Assembly: GCA_030681895.1 (NCBI GenBank)
Contig: JAUXRI010000183.1
Span: 1-58,500 of the forward strand
Length of the DNA: 58,500 bases
Direction of reading: 5' to 3'
Source of the DNA: Myxococcales bacterium
GTDB lineage: Bacteria; Myxococcota; Myxococcia; Myxococcales; Myxococcaceae
The notes under the pieces are model-generated. The model searched no databases, had not been told where the DNA came from, and saw only the letters and a list, made by a program, of their open reading frames with translations. Shown piece by piece: positions 48,400 through 57,328 of this stretch; positions within the stretch are counted from its first letter, which is position 1; every line of letters begins with the position of its first letter. Made by a program: the position numbers and the translations under genes.

Positions 48400-49085
48400 T
48401 GCACGAGGTCGGGCGCGCGCGACGAGACGTTGGGAAGGCCGGCCGCTGCGAGGAGCCCGTCGCTCACCTCGAGGGCGGTGGCGGACTGCGCAGGGTAGGG
48501 CACGTGGTGCACCTGCCCGCGGTGCAGTCGTCCTCCGCGCACGTTGTAGAGGAGGTACCGCTCGAGCAGGAAGAACTCGAGGCTGCCTGGCTGTGGGACC
48601 GCGAGCGGCTCGCCGATTCTGCAGCGCACGTGTGAGTGCGCGTCGCTGGAGCGCCTTCGACTCCGGTACTCCAACTCGTCGCCGACCCGCACCGAGCCCT
48701 CGTTGGTCGCGCCGCTCATGGTGGCGTGGTGGTACGGCAGGCCCCAGCCGCTGCGCGCCGCCTGCACTGCGAGCCAGCTGCTGGCCTCGAGGGAGAAGAA
48801 GTACACGCCCGGCGCGTCACCGCGGTGCTGCACGTACGTGCGCAGGTTCGTCTCGTAGAAGTTGAACGTCGGGCCCGGCCACCAGGACGGCCGAATCGCG
48901 CGCATGAGGAACGGCACCACGCCGACGAAGGCGCGGCCCTCGAAGAGGTCGAGCTCGAGCTCCGGCGGCACGAGCGGCCGCAGCGACGACGCGGGCACCT
49001 CCCAATGGAGAAAGAGCAGGTCTCTCCAGCGCTGGGTGCCGGCGTTCGCTTCTGCAGGCCGCCGGGTCGGAGCGATGCGATCCAT
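48345..49085 (-). CDS. DUF2071 (YqjF-like) family protein
   Basis: About 246 residues from the ATG at 49085 (an ATG at 49103 is also in frame). Family-like segments are WRDLLFLHWEVPASSLRPLVP, ELDLFEGRAFVGVVPFLMRA, NFYETNLRTYVQ and GVYFFSLEASSWLAVQAAR followed by LPYHHATM. The family's function is not established. No signal peptide. Confidence 0.85.
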   Translation of the reverse strand: MDRIAPTRRPAEANAGTQRWRDLLFLHWEVPASSLRPLVPPELELDLFEGRAFVGVVPFLMRAIRPSWWPGPTFNFYETNLRTYVQHRGDAPGVYFFSLEASSWLAVQAARSGWGLPYHHATMSGATNEGSVRVGDELEYRSRRRSSDAHSHVRCRIGEPLAVPQPGSLEFFLLERYLLYNVRGGRLHRGQVHHVPYPAQSATALEVSDGLLAAAGLPNVSSRAPDLVHYSPGVDVEVFSVRPVER

Positions 49086-49164
49086 CTCGCCACGATGCCT
49101 CACCCCAGCCGGCAGGTCGCACGGATTCGCGGCGGCGCACGCCCGTCTCGGCTACACACGATGC

Positions 49165-50157
49165 ATGATTCAGGTGCGCGACCTCACCAAGCACTACCGC
49201 GTGCACAAACGCCCGCCCGGGCTCGCGGCCGCGGTGAAGTCGCTCTTCTCTCGCGAGTACACGACGGTGAAGGCGGTCGACGGCATCACCTTCGACATCA
49301 AGGCCGGCGAGCGTGTCGGCTTCCTGGGCCCCAACGGCGCGGGGAAGACGACGACGCTCAAGACGCTGGCGGGGCTGCTGCATCCTTCGACGGGAGAAGT
49401 CCGCGTCGACGGTCACGTACCGCAGAAGCGCGAGTCGGCGTACCTGAAGAAGATCATGTTGGTGATGGGGCAGAAGCAGCAGCTGTTGTGGGACCTGCCT
49501 CCTGCCGAGACGTTCGAGATGAACCGGGCCATCTACGACGTGTCGCGCGCCGACTTCGTCAGACGCATGAAGGAACTCGGCGATTTGCTCGAGCTCGGCG
49601 ACCTGGTGAACAAGCCGACCCGCCAGCTCTCACTCGGAGAGCGCATGAAGTGCGAGCTCGCCGCGGCGCTCGTGCACGGGCCCAGAGTGCTCTTCCTCGA
49701 CGAGCCCACCATCGGCCTCGACGTCTCGATGCAGGTGGTGATGCGCGACTTCATTCGCCGCTACAACGAGCAGACCGGCGCGACCCTCATCCTCACCAGC
49801 CACTACATGGACGATGTGGCCGCGCTCTGTCCGCGCGTCATCGTCATCGACAAGGGCACGCTCTCGTTCGACGGCAAGCTCGACGAGCTGGTGAAGCAGG
49901 TGCGGCCCGACAAGCGGGTGACGTTGCGCTTCTCGCAGCCGGTGTCGAAGGAACAGGTCGAGCCGCTCGGTCACGTCGTGAGCTGCGAAGGCGCGCAGGC
50001 GGTGCTGCAGGTGAGCCACGACCAGGTGAACGCGGTCGTGGGGCGCGCGTTGTCGTCGTTGCCCGTCGTCGACTTGAACGTCGAGAACCCGCCGCTCGAA
50101 GAGGTGATGAGCGAGCTGTTCGCGCGAAGCCGCGCTGAACGTGAAGAAGCCGCGTGA
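49165..50157 (+). CDS. ABC transporter ATP-binding protein
   Basis: A 330-residue protein. Walker A is GFLGPNGAGKTTTLKTL (about residues 52-68), the signature region is RQLSLGERMKCELAAALVHG, Walker B is RVLFLDEPTIGLD, and TLILTSHYMDDV carries the switch His. A loop after the first strand (YRVHKRPPGLAAAVKSLFSR) and a C-terminal extension fit the ABC-2-type exporter group. No permease gene lies next to it in this window; the following gene is on the opposite strand. Confidence 0.93.
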   Translation: MIQVRDLTKHYRVHKRPPGLAAAVKSLFSREYTTVKAVDGITFDIKAGERVGFLGPNGAGKTTTLKTLAGLLHPSTGEVRVDGHVPQKRESAYLKKIMLVMGQKQQLLWDLPPAETFEMNRAIYDVSRADFVRRMKELGDLLELGDLVNKPTRQLSLGERMKCELAAALVHGPRVLFLDEPTIGLDVSMQVVMRDFIRRYNEQTGATLILTSHYMDDVAALCPRVIVIDKGTLSFDGKLDELVKQVRPDKRVTLRFSQPVSKEQVEPLGHVVSCEGAQAVLQVSHDQVNAVVGRALSSLPVVDLNVENPPLEEVMSELFARSRAEREEAA

Positions 50158-50182
50158 CGCGGAGCTTCAGGTGGCTGCCTGC

Positions 50183-50596
50183 TCAGGGGCAGGTGACCAC
50201 CCCCGAGTCGCCTGCGCCAATGACCAGGTTCGTCGTCTGGGTTCGCGTGACGATGACGTAGCTCCCTGCGTCGAGCGCGGGCACCGCACAACGCGCAATG
50301 GCCGGCGGCGGGACGACCGGGTTGTTCCCGTTGTTCATCTGGCAGACGGTGGCCGACAACGAGAAGGCGATGAGCCCTCCGTCGATGGCGACTGTGCAGC
50401 CAGCGCTGGCGGCCCCGTAGGCGGTCGTTTCGACGTCGAGGAAGAAGGGCTGCCCCGGCTCGAGCCGGCCTGCGTCGTTCGCGTGGCAGACCTTCTCGAC
50501 CCTCGGTTGAATGGCTTCACAGGGCTGACCACACCCGGCGAGCACCGCGGCACCCGCCACCGACATCGCGACCACCCATCGAAGCCTTGTTTGCAT
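50183..50596 (-). CDS. Small lipoprotein of unknown function
   Basis: A 137-residue protein with signal MQTRLRWVVAMSVAGAAVLAGC (Cys22). The body is beta-rich with several Cys (CEAIQPRVEKVC, AGCTVAIDGG, VCQMNNG, RCAVPALD, VVTCP), which could form disulfides. No family is recognised. Convergent with the ABC gene. Confidence 0.65.
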   Translation of the reverse strand: MQTRLRWVVAMSVAGAAVLAGCGQPCEAIQPRVEKVCHANDAGRLEPGQPFFLDVETTAYGAASAGCTVAIDGGLIAFSLSATVCQMNNGNNPVVPPPAIARCAVPALDAGSYVIVTRTQTTNLVIGAGDSGVVTCP

Positions 50597-50747
50597 CGGC
50601 CCCGCCTACGCAACGACAGTGCCATGGCCAATGCCCTGAACCTGCCTCACGTGGCGCGTGCGGGGCATGACGCTGATGTCGCGTTCCGATCCGGTGTTCG
50701 CCTTCGTCGACCGCTCCGCGAGCGTCCATTCGTGCGACAAGCGCCCC

Positions 50748-51596
50748 ATGAAAGACAAGGTCGCGCTCGTCACCGGGGCCAACACCGGCATCGGCTTCGA
50801 AATCGCACGGGGGTTGCTCGCGACAGGCGCCACCGTGGTGCTGGGGTGCCGCGACCTGAAGAAGGGCCAGATCGCGCGTGAGCAGCTCGTCTCACTGACG
50901 GGCAACGAGGCCGCGGTGGTGATGCAGGTCGACCTCGCGAACCTCTCGAGGCTCCGCAACTTCCTTCCGAAGTTTCAGGCGCGCTTCGATCGCCTCGACT
51001 GCCTCGTGCACAACGCTGGCGTCTGGCCGCGCACTCGCCGGAAGACCGAAGACGGCTTCGAGCTCACCCTCGGCGTGAACCACCTCGGCCCGTTCTTTCT
51101 GACGGACGCGCTGCTGCCGCTCCTCGTGCGCAGCGCTCCGGCGCGCGTCGTGGTGGTGACGTCGTCGATGCATCGTGAGGGCGCGTTCGACTTCGAGGAC
51201 CCGCAGTTCAAGGTGCGCCAACACCACGGCGGCACCGCGTACGCGCAGTCGAAGCTGGCCAACGTGATGTTCACCTTCGCGCTCGCGCGGCGGCTGGCGG
51301 GGCAGGGCGTCACCGTCAACGCAGTGCACCCGGGCGTGGTGGATACCGGGCTTCGCCGTGAAGCGCCTCCGACCGCGCGGGAACCGAAGAACCCGCTGAG
51401 CCCCGAAGAGGGCGCGAAAGGCCCGCTCTACCTCGCCACGTCGGCCGCAGTCGCCAGTCTCACTGGCGGCTACTTCGAAGGCACGGAGCAGAAGCCCGCC
51501 TCGGGCGCGGCCAATGACGTGAAGGCGCAGGAGCGGTTGTGGGCGCTGTCGAGATCGCTGCTCAAGTTGCCGCCCGAGACGCCTCAGGGCGCTTGA
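50748..51596 (+). CDS. Short-chain dehydrogenase/reductase
   Basis: A 282-residue protein. The cofactor motif TGANTGIG (9-16), the following VVLGCRDLKKG (Arg favours NADPH), LDCLVHNAGVWP, the catalytic Ser in VVTSSMHREG and YAQSK (YxxxK) are all present. It most resembles the retinol-dehydrogenase/WWOX-like group by its layout. The substrate is unknown. The 3' end overlaps the convergent cytochrome gene by 13 bases. Confidence 0.9.
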   Translation: MKDKVALVTGANTGIGFEIARGLLATGATVVLGCRDLKKGQIAREQLVSLTGNEAAVVMQVDLANLSRLRNFLPKFQARFDRLDCLVHNAGVWPRTRRKTEDGFELTLGVNHLGPFFLTDALLPLLVRSAPARVVVVTSSMHREGAFDFEDPQFKVRQHHGGTAYAQSKLANVMFTFALARRLAGQGVTVNAVHPGVVDTGLRREAPPTAREPKNPLSPEEGAKGPLYLATSAAVASLTGGYFEGTEQKPASGAANDVKAQERLWALSRSLLKLPPETPQGA

Positions 51597-52576
51597 ATCC
51601 ACCTGCGCAGGGTCTCGACCGCGGCCTCGTCGACGACGTCGGTCGCGAGCGGCGGCATCTGCTGCGGCCCGAACGCGCCTTTGGGCTGACGCCTCGAGAC
51701 GAGCTGAAACAGCGTGCTGTTCGCCGGGTCGCCCTTGCGGACGGCGTTCGTGAACAACGTTCGATACGGCCCGGTGGCAGCGACGTCACCGAGCTCGTCG
51801 GCGCGCAGGAACATGTCGAGCTCGTTCTGCGGGTCGAAACATCTGGGGCCCATGGTCATCGGCCGCTGGGTGTTGTGGCAGTGGCTGCAGTTCGCGTGCA
51901 GGTAGCCGAGCGCTGCCCGTTGGTCGTCGGTGCCTGGCACCCTCATCGGGCCAATGGCGGTCGAGAGCATGCCTGCGTCGGCCGCGGCCGCGAGGTCGAA
52001 GCCTCCCGGGGCGACGTTGCCGAGCTGCAGCGCTGAGAAGCCCAGGACGAAGCTCGAGCGTCCACCGTGGCACCCGAGACAGAGGCTCGCCGCCGGAGCG
52101 TCATGTGCGGTGCCGCGAACGTCGACGGCTCCGGCTTCGGCGAACGTCGCGTCGACGCCACCGTCGTCGAACACATACGCCCCCGCGGCCCACTCGTGAT
52201 CGGCCGGCCCCGTCTTCACCAACAGGCGCGTCTCGACCGGCACGCCGTCACGAATGAACTCCTTCCAGAACCGGGTGCCGACCGGGAAGCGCCAGTCGTC
52301 GACGGCGCTGGTGTCGATCTGCTGCCCGTCGGGAAGTCGGAGGTACCGGTGCTTCTCGGCGCCGTCGCTCCAGAGCGCGAACGCCGGCGTGAAGGCGACG
52401 ACCCCTGGCGCGAGGCCACCATCGGCCTGACGCAGGCCCGTCTCCGACAGTCGTGCCGGGAGCGACGCCACGTTCGCTGCCGGCGGCGCGCAGACGTCGA
52501 ACTCGGCACAGGCGGCAGTGAAGGCCGCGAGGAGCACGCTCATGAGGAAGGCGGGCGATGGGTGGTACGCCTTCAT
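51584..52576 (-). CDS. Di-heme c-type cytochrome lipoprotein (SO2930/HNE_0200-like)
   Basis: A 330-residue protein with lipobox FTAAC (Cys23). The first half (FALWSDGAEKHRYLRLPDG, WRFPVGTRFWKEFIRDG, WAAGAYVFDDGG) matches the conserved body of this family as I recall it. Two heme motifs follow, CLGCH and CSHCH, the second in LGYLHANCSHCHN. A late Met (QQMPPLATDVVD) may be an axial ligand. Periplasmic or outer-membrane redox role. Confidence 0.8.
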   Translation of the reverse strand: MKAYHPSPAFLMSVLLAAFTAACAEFDVCAPPAANVASLPARLSETGLRQADGGLAPGVVAFTPAFALWSDGAEKHRYLRLPDGQQIDTSAVDDWRFPVGTRFWKEFIRDGVPVETRLLVKTGPADHEWAAGAYVFDDGGVDATFAEAGAVDVRGTAHDAPAASLCLGCHGGRSSFVLGFSALQLGNVAPGGFDLAAAADAGMLSTAIGPMRVPGTDDQRAALGYLHANCSHCHNTQRPMTMGPRCFDPQNELDMFLRADELGDVAATGPYRTLFTNAVRKGDPANSTLFQLVSRRQPKGAFGPQQMPPLATDVVDEAAVETLRRWIQAP

Positions 52577-52691
52577 GAGGAGTCCTCGTGGGCAGGCCTG
52601 TCACAGCCACGCTTCGTTGCCGGTCGGCGCAGAGGCGATCCACGACGTCGCTGTAGGTCGCGCGGAGCTCCACCCCTTTCGATGGAACGCC

Positions 52692-53180
52692 TCAGCGTCG
52701 AACGACCGTCTCCAGCGAGCCATTGCCGTCCTTGTCGGACTCGAACGTCGACTGCTGCTTGCCGTTGCGCTTCGTGGTGGTGACGCGCTCGCTCAGTTCG
52801 CCGGTGGTGTTGCTGGCGCGCTCGTAGACTTCGCGCTCCCAGGACATCGCGTTGCCGGTGGGCGCGTAGTCGCGATGGGTGTGGCTCCAGATGCGGCCGG
52901 TGTCCGAGAGGCCGAAGAAGCGATCGTCTTTGGTTCCGCTGACGAAGGTGTCGACGGGCCGACCCTGCGCGTCGAGGAAGCTGAGCTCGAGGCGTGTCGC
53001 GGCGCCCTTCTTCGACTCGATGAGTCGCGCGTCGGCGACACCATCACCGTTCATGTCGTACTTGCGGTCGGTGTGCGCGCCGCGGAAGGGGTCGACGCCT
53101 TTCTCTTCGGACAGCACGCGAGCGTTCTGCACCTTCGAGAGGACATCGTGGAACGGGGCTCCGATGCGGGTCGTGGTCAT
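52692..53180 (-). CDS. Protein with two EF-hand-like calcium loops
   Basis: A 162-residue protein without a signal peptide. DMNGDGVAD (42-50) and DKDGNGSLE (149-157) fit the DxNxDGxxD calcium-binding loop, one near each end. The middle (LELSFLDAQGRPVDTFVSG, RFFGLSDTGRIWS) looks beta-rich. No family is recognised. It may be released, like some other leaderless myxobacterial proteins, but nothing shows this. Confidence 0.6.
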   Translation of the reverse strand: MTTTRIGAPFHDVLSKVQNARVLSEEKGVDPFRGAHTDRKYDMNGDGVADARLIESKKGAATRLELSFLDAQGRPVDTFVSGTKDDRFFGLSDTGRIWSHTHRDYAPTGNAMSWEREVYERASNTTGELSERVTTTKRNGKQQSTFESDKDGNGSLETVVRR

Positions 53181-53338
53181 GCTGGATTGTCGGAGCCCTC
53201 CAGCGAGCGCTTCGCCTCCCGACTGTCAACCGCGCCGCGCGCCTCGAGCACTTTTTGAACCCGGGAAAGTCGTGCTTTTCCGGTTGGTTGGGCGGCGTCG
53301 CGCGGGTTTTCGCGGTTTCGATGCGACACCCGTTCACC

Positions 53339-54523
53339 TCATTCGTCGTCGCTGAGCCAGGCGAGGAGCTGGGCGGTCACCCGAGGGTCGCTGAGCAGAT
53401 CTTGATGATTGAGCTCCGCCAGCACCACCTGTCGTGACGGCTCGAACGCGAGCGACAGCTCCGGCCGTTCGTGTTTCCCGAGCGCGCTGTCGATCGGCAC
53501 CAGGCCATCACCGGCCGCAGACGGGGTGACTTCTTTCGAGGTCGTCGCAGCGATCGTGAAGCACGTCACGCCGGCCGGGAGCGACGCCGACTTCCGCGGG
53601 TCGGCCTCGTGCGCAAACCGATCGACGCTCTGCCACTCATCATCTCTCGTCAGCCCGAAGCGCAAGTCGGTCACGCCCGCGCTCCGAATCTGCGCCAGCG
53701 CCATCAGCGGAGCGCTGTACCGGCTGATGCCCAACAACGTGCCGACGACGTTACCGGCCCGCTCGAGCGGCGCGCCTTGATGCGGCGTCCCCAGAAAGAC
53801 GATGGAGCGCAGCAGCTTTCGCCACGACAGGCCCTGCTCCTCGGCGAGCTGACAGGCTGAGCGCGTCACCAGCCCGCCCATGCTGTGCGCGAGCACCGTC
53901 ACCTCCGTCACCGGCACCGGCCACGACGTCACCAGCTGCTCCAGCGCGGCGGCGAACTCGCGCGCGTTGGTCGAGACGTGCCGGCCCGAGTTGTACCGGA
54001 GCGCCACCCACGTCAGCCCGAGCGCCTGCTCCTTCTCGAGCGCCTCACCGTGGTGCGCGCCCTTTCGCGACCAACAACCATCCGTCGCTGACGAGCCGTG
54101 CACGAGCACCAGCAGCTTCCCCGTCACCCGGTCGAGCTGGCTCACGTCCAACGGCTTCCCGGCCCTGCGGAACCCTGTCGTCATGGCCAGCGTCGAGCTG
54201 CGCGCGGCGAGGAAGTCGCCCACCACGCCGTTGAGCGCGCCGATGACCAGGTCCTGCTCCTCGCTGTCGCCACCGGGCCCGAGCACCGGACCGAGCTGGT
54301 CCAACACCGCGTCGAGCCCCGCGCCCACCAGGTGTGTCACCAGCTTCACGCCCGCGTACGCCGGCGCCGAGATCAACTTCACGATGCGCTCGAGCGGCCG
54401 GCCCAACAGCTCGGGTCCTCCGCCGATGGTGTGGTGCATCTTCTGGACGACGTCGGTGACGCCGAGCGTGGCCTCGACCGCCAGCCGCACTGCTTCTCTC
54501 AGCTCTTCCGCTCGGGTCGGCAT
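53339..54523 (-). CDS. Alpha/beta-hydrolase (lipase/PGAP1-like)
   Basis: A 394-residue protein. After an N-terminal helical region of about 130 residues comes a hydrolase fold: KLLVLVHGSSATDGCW (oxyanion region, 136-151), VTVLAHSMGGLVTRSA (nucleophile Ser214 in AHSMGG), SIVFLGTPHQGAPLER (240-255), a candidate acid in ITSxxD-like GDGLVPIDSALG, and a candidate catalytic His in VLAELNHQDLLSDP near the C-terminus. It probably hydrolyses an ester; substrate unknown. Confidence 0.82.
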   Translation of the reverse strand: MPTRAEELREAVRLAVEATLGVTDVVQKMHHTIGGGPELLGRPLERIVKLISAPAYAGVKLVTHLVGAGLDAVLDQLGPVLGPGGDSEEQDLVIGALNGVVGDFLAARSSTLAMTTGFRRAGKPLDVSQLDRVTGKLLVLVHGSSATDGCWSRKGAHHGEALEKEQALGLTWVALRYNSGRHVSTNAREFAAALEQLVTSWPVPVTEVTVLAHSMGGLVTRSACQLAEEQGLSWRKLLRSIVFLGTPHQGAPLERAGNVVGTLLGISRYSAPLMALAQIRSAGVTDLRFGLTRDDEWQSVDRFAHEADPRKSASLPAGVTCFTIAATTSKEVTPSAAGDGLVPIDSALGKHERPELSLAFEPSRQVVLAELNHQDLLSDPRVTAQLLAWLSDDE

Positions 54524-54606
54524 CGCGTCGCACTACACGTCGTCGCGCTGGCGTTTGCCAACCGGAAACCACCGTCGCGCTGCCACGTTGGTTGTACCGT
54601 TCAGCC

Positions 54607-55143
54607 GTGGCCTCGCTCACCAACCAGAGCATGTTCGAAGCGCTCTTCGATCGACGCCTCAAGCCGACAGGCGCCTTCGCCGAGGAGCTGAAGGCCGCTG
54701 GCTACGACGCTTCCCGCGCGCAGGGGAAGTACCCGACGGAGACGTGGACGCGCTGCCTCGGCCTCGCGCGAAAACACGTCTGGCCGCAGCTGAGCGAAGC
54801 CGAAGCCTTCCGTCACATCGGCCGTGAGTTCACCGAGGGCTTTCTCGAGACCATCACCGGCCGCCTCGTCGGAGCGGCCTTGCCCTTCATGACGCCCGCG
54901 TCATTCCTCAAGCGGCTCGCCAGCTACTTCCGCATGGGCCGTGAAGACTCGGGCCTCAGCTTCGACCTCGTCGAGCTCGGAACGTCGTCCGCGCGCGTCG
55001 TCGTGCACAACCCAGCCGCGGTTCCGGGCACCTTCGTCGCAGGAATGATCGACCTGATGTTCGTTCGCGTGAAGCGGCAGGGCACGGTCGAAGTGCTGCA
55101 GAAGACGCCCGCCGACTACGAGCTCCTGGTTCGTTGGCAATGA
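54607..55143 (+). CDS. DUF2378 family protein (myxobacterial paralogous family)
   Basis: About 178 residues from the GTG at 54607 (TTG 54592 and ATG 54631 are alternatives). The layout FEALFDRRL, TRCLGLARKHVWPQLSEAEAF, HIGREFTEGFLETITGRLVG, FLKRLASYFRMG and the C-terminal AGMIDLMFVRVKRQGTVEV matches DUF2378, an expanded family in Myxococcus relatives. Function unknown. It is divergent from the lipase-like gene and lies 20 bases before the HDOD gene. Confidence 0.82.
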   Translation: MASLTNQSMFEALFDRRLKPTGAFAEELKAAGYDASRAQGKYPTETWTRCLGLARKHVWPQLSEAEAFRHIGREFTEGFLETITGRLVGAALPFMTPASFLKRLASYFRMGREDSGLSFDLVELGTSSARVVVHNPAAVPGTFVAGMIDLMFVRVKRQGTVEVLQKTPADYELLVRWQ

Positions 55144-55162
55144 AGGTGCACTGCATCGGTGC

Positions 55163-56266
55163 ATGGGCTCGTGGTGGGACGGCGTGCGGCGGTTGTTCGG
55201 GGTGTCGGCCCCCATCCCACCGCCGGTGAAGCCTTCGCAGTCTCCAGCGGTTGTGCCCGCGCGGCCGTCGTTGACGGTGCTCCCTGGAGGCCTCGATCAG
55301 GAAACCCCGTTCGACCAACTGCTCTCGTGGCTGGGTCTGTCGCCACCCGATCGGTTGATCCTGACTCAGGGAGACGTCGAACGTGACGACGCGCTGGCGA
55401 AGCGGGTGGTCGACCACTTTCGCAAGAACCGGCCGGCCCCGTCGTCGCTGCCTGCGGTGTCGCTCCAGGTGCTCAACGCGATCGCCGAGCCGAACCTGTC
55501 GCTCGCCGAGCTCTCGCGCCTCGTCTCGCAGGATCCCGCGCTTGCGGCGGGCGTGCTCAAGGTGGCCAACAGCCCCGCGTACGTCGGCGCGCAGGAGATC
55601 CAGACGCTCCGTGACGCGGTCACTCGCCTGGGCCTCACCGAAGTCGGGCGGGTCGCCGGCATGGTGGCCGCGCGGTCACTGTTCCAACCGCAGGTGCGCA
55701 GTGAGTTCTCACACTTCGTGCACACCTGGGGCGAGCTCTTCACCGACTCGGTCACCTCGGCGCGCGGCTCGTCGTGGCTGTCGATGCAGCTGCGCAAAGG
55801 CCGCAGCGATCACGTCTTCGTGGCCGGCATGCTCCACGATCTCGGCCGGCCGGTGGCGCTGCGCTCCATCGCGTCGATCGCCGTCGGTGGCGAGGCGCTC
55901 GACGAAGACGATCTGCACCACATCGATCGCGTCATCGAGCAGGTGCACGTCGAGATCGGCGGCGAGGTGCACCAGGCCTGGAGCCTGCCGCGCTTCCCGA
56001 CCCTCGTCGCGATGCGGCACCACGATCTCAACCTGCCGGCCGATGGGGAGTACGTCGACGTGCACATCGTGCGGCTGGTGAGCGCGCTGGTGCAGTTCCG
56101 CCGGCACCCGTGGCGCTTCGAGGCGATTCGCAACGAGGTGAACCAGAGCTGCGCGGCGCTGGGCGTGAACGCGTACGTGTTGCGCTCGCTCGACACGCAG
56201 TTGAAGGACGAGCTGTCGCACGTGGGTACGGCGTTCAACGACAAGAGCAAGCGCAAGACGGGCTGA
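55163..56266 (+). CDS. HDOD domain protein
   Basis: A 367-residue protein. The N-terminal 60 residues are Pro-rich. The HDOD domain (about 85-290) shows LSLAELSRLVSQDPALAAGVLKVANSPAY, IQTLRDAVTRLGLTEV and FVAGMLHDLGRPVALRS, followed by VHQAWSLPRFPTLVAMRHHD. HDOD proteins act in signalling, often with c-di-GMP or kinase pathways, and lack clear catalytic metal sites. No output domain is attached. Confidence 0.9.
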   Translation: MGSWWDGVRRLFGVSAPIPPPVKPSQSPAVVPARPSLTVLPGGLDQETPFDQLLSWLGLSPPDRLILTQGDVERDDALAKRVVDHFRKNRPAPSSLPAVSLQVLNAIAEPNLSLAELSRLVSQDPALAAGVLKVANSPAYVGAQEIQTLRDAVTRLGLTEVGRVAGMVAARSLFQPQVRSEFSHFVHTWGELFTDSVTSARGSSWLSMQLRKGRSDHVFVAGMLHDLGRPVALRSIASIAVGGEALDEDDLHHIDRVIEQVHVEIGGEVHQAWSLPRFPTLVAMRHHDLNLPADGEYVDVHIVRLVSALVQFRRHPWRFEAIRNEVNQSCAALGVNAYVLRSLDTQLKDELSHVGTAFNDKSKRKTG

Positions 56267-56270
56267 GCCC

Positions 56271-56453
56271 GACTTACAGCTTGCAGAATCGGTGGGGTGT
56301 CTCGGGCTCGTCGTCGACGCGAAACCTGGAGCGGTGCGTTTCTACGAGAAGCGTGGCTTCGTTCCCCTCGAGGCCGCGGCGGGTCTGCTGGGAGATCGAC
56401 CCGAGCCACTCCCGATGTTCCTGGAGCTCGGCCAACTCACCCGCGCGGATTGA
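56271..56453 (+). pseudogene. Remnant of a GNAT acetyltransferase (C-terminal part)
   Basis: In the frame ending at TGA 56451-56453, the translation includes LAESVGCLGLVVDAKPGAV, RFYEKRGFVPL and PMFLELGQLTRAD, a typical GNAT C-terminus with the FYEKxGF motif and a closing beta-strand. No start codon or N-terminal half exists: the fragment begins at the 3' end of the HDOD gene. It fits TacT-type toxin-like GNATs. It is probably a decayed gene truncated by a deletion or rearrangement. Confidence 0.7.
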
Positions 56454-56456
56454 ACG

Positions 56457-57260
56457 TCACCGCGTCAGCACGTCGCGCACGCCCCGCTTGTTCTGCTTGT
56501 GCACGGTGGTGTCGGTTTCGTTGCGCAGCGCCAGCGTCAACGTGCCGGTCGTCGCCATGAGCGCGAGGCGTTCGGCGTCGTCGTGCGACAGCGAGAGCGT
56601 CACGTTCGAGTAGGCGCGCTCGGGCTCGGGCACGAGGTTGATGTTCGTCGTGCCCGTGATTCGCCCCGTCGCGAAGACCTCGACGTTCTGGAGCAGCGTG
56701 GTGACGGTCGGCTCCTTCGTGTCGGGTGAAGTGAAGGCCACGATCACGTCGACACGATCGTTCGGCCGAATCCAGCCGCCCACCGCCGTCTCGGGCAGCG
56801 CCTTGATCGTCACCAGACGGGCCGCTCCATGCAGCTTCTCGCTCACGCGTTCGGCGGCTTTCGTCGTCTCGAACTGGCTCCACAGCATCATGTCGCCCGC
56901 CTGCAGCGGCACCAGCACCCGCTGGTTGATGATGTACGACGCGGAGTCGGGCTTCACGACGGACGAGGTGACGAACTGTTCGGGGACGGAACGCTGCGAG
57001 ATCATCTCCATGGTGACCACCGTGTTCTCCGAGATGTCCTGAGCGGCGACGACGACGGGCACCAGGTTCCATCCCTTGCGGACGTCCATCTCTTTCCGCT
57101 TCACCGCGGAGTAGGCCACGACGCCGCCGATGAGCCCCAGGAGCACGAACAGCCCAAGCGAGATGGCAAGGCCGACCACGAAGCCCGCGCCAGTCTTGTC
57201 GTTCGGCCGCGTCGGCGGCACGGGGTTCTGCGGCACTCCCTGTGGCATCGGCTCGGCCAT
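56457..57260 (-). CDS. cpaB: CpaB-like Flp pilus assembly protein (SAF domain)
   Basis: A 267-residue protein. One membrane helix (GFVVGLAISLGLFVLLGLIGGVVAYSA, about 26-52) is followed by a SAF domain (LVPVVVAAQDISENTVVTMEMI, QRVLVPLQAGDMMLWSQF) and the RcpC/CpaB C-terminal part (LVTIKALPETAVGGWIRPND, VDVIVAF, TTLLQNVEVFATG). CpaB proteins sit in the periplasm of Flp/Tad pilus or related secretion machines. No other tad genes are nearby. Confidence 0.87.
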   Translation of the reverse strand: MAEPMPQGVPQNPVPPTRPNDKTGAGFVVGLAISLGLFVLLGLIGGVVAYSAVKRKEMDVRKGWNLVPVVVAAQDISENTVVTMEMISQRSVPEQFVTSSVVKPDSASYIINQRVLVPLQAGDMMLWSQFETTKAAERVSEKLHGAARLVTIKALPETAVGGWIRPNDRVDVIVAFTSPDTKEPTVTTLLQNVEVFATGRITGTTNINLVPEPERAYSNVTLSLSHDDAERLALMATTGTLTLALRNETDTTVHKQNKRGVRDVLTR

Positions 57261-57328
57261 GTGGTTCCCCTCACGAACGGTGACGCACCACGATTCCCTG
57301 CGGCGCGCCCTGAGGTAAGCCTCGCTCC

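Noticed and set aside
53224..53229. Perfect TTGACA on the minus strand upstream of the EF-hand-like gene
   Set aside because: No acceptable -10 element lies 16-18 bases downstream, so a promoter call is not supported.
53255..53285. Imperfect hairpin CCGGGAAAG...CTTTTCCGG as a terminator of the lipase-like gene
   Set aside because: One mismatch, a short stem, and no T-tract on the relevant minus strand.
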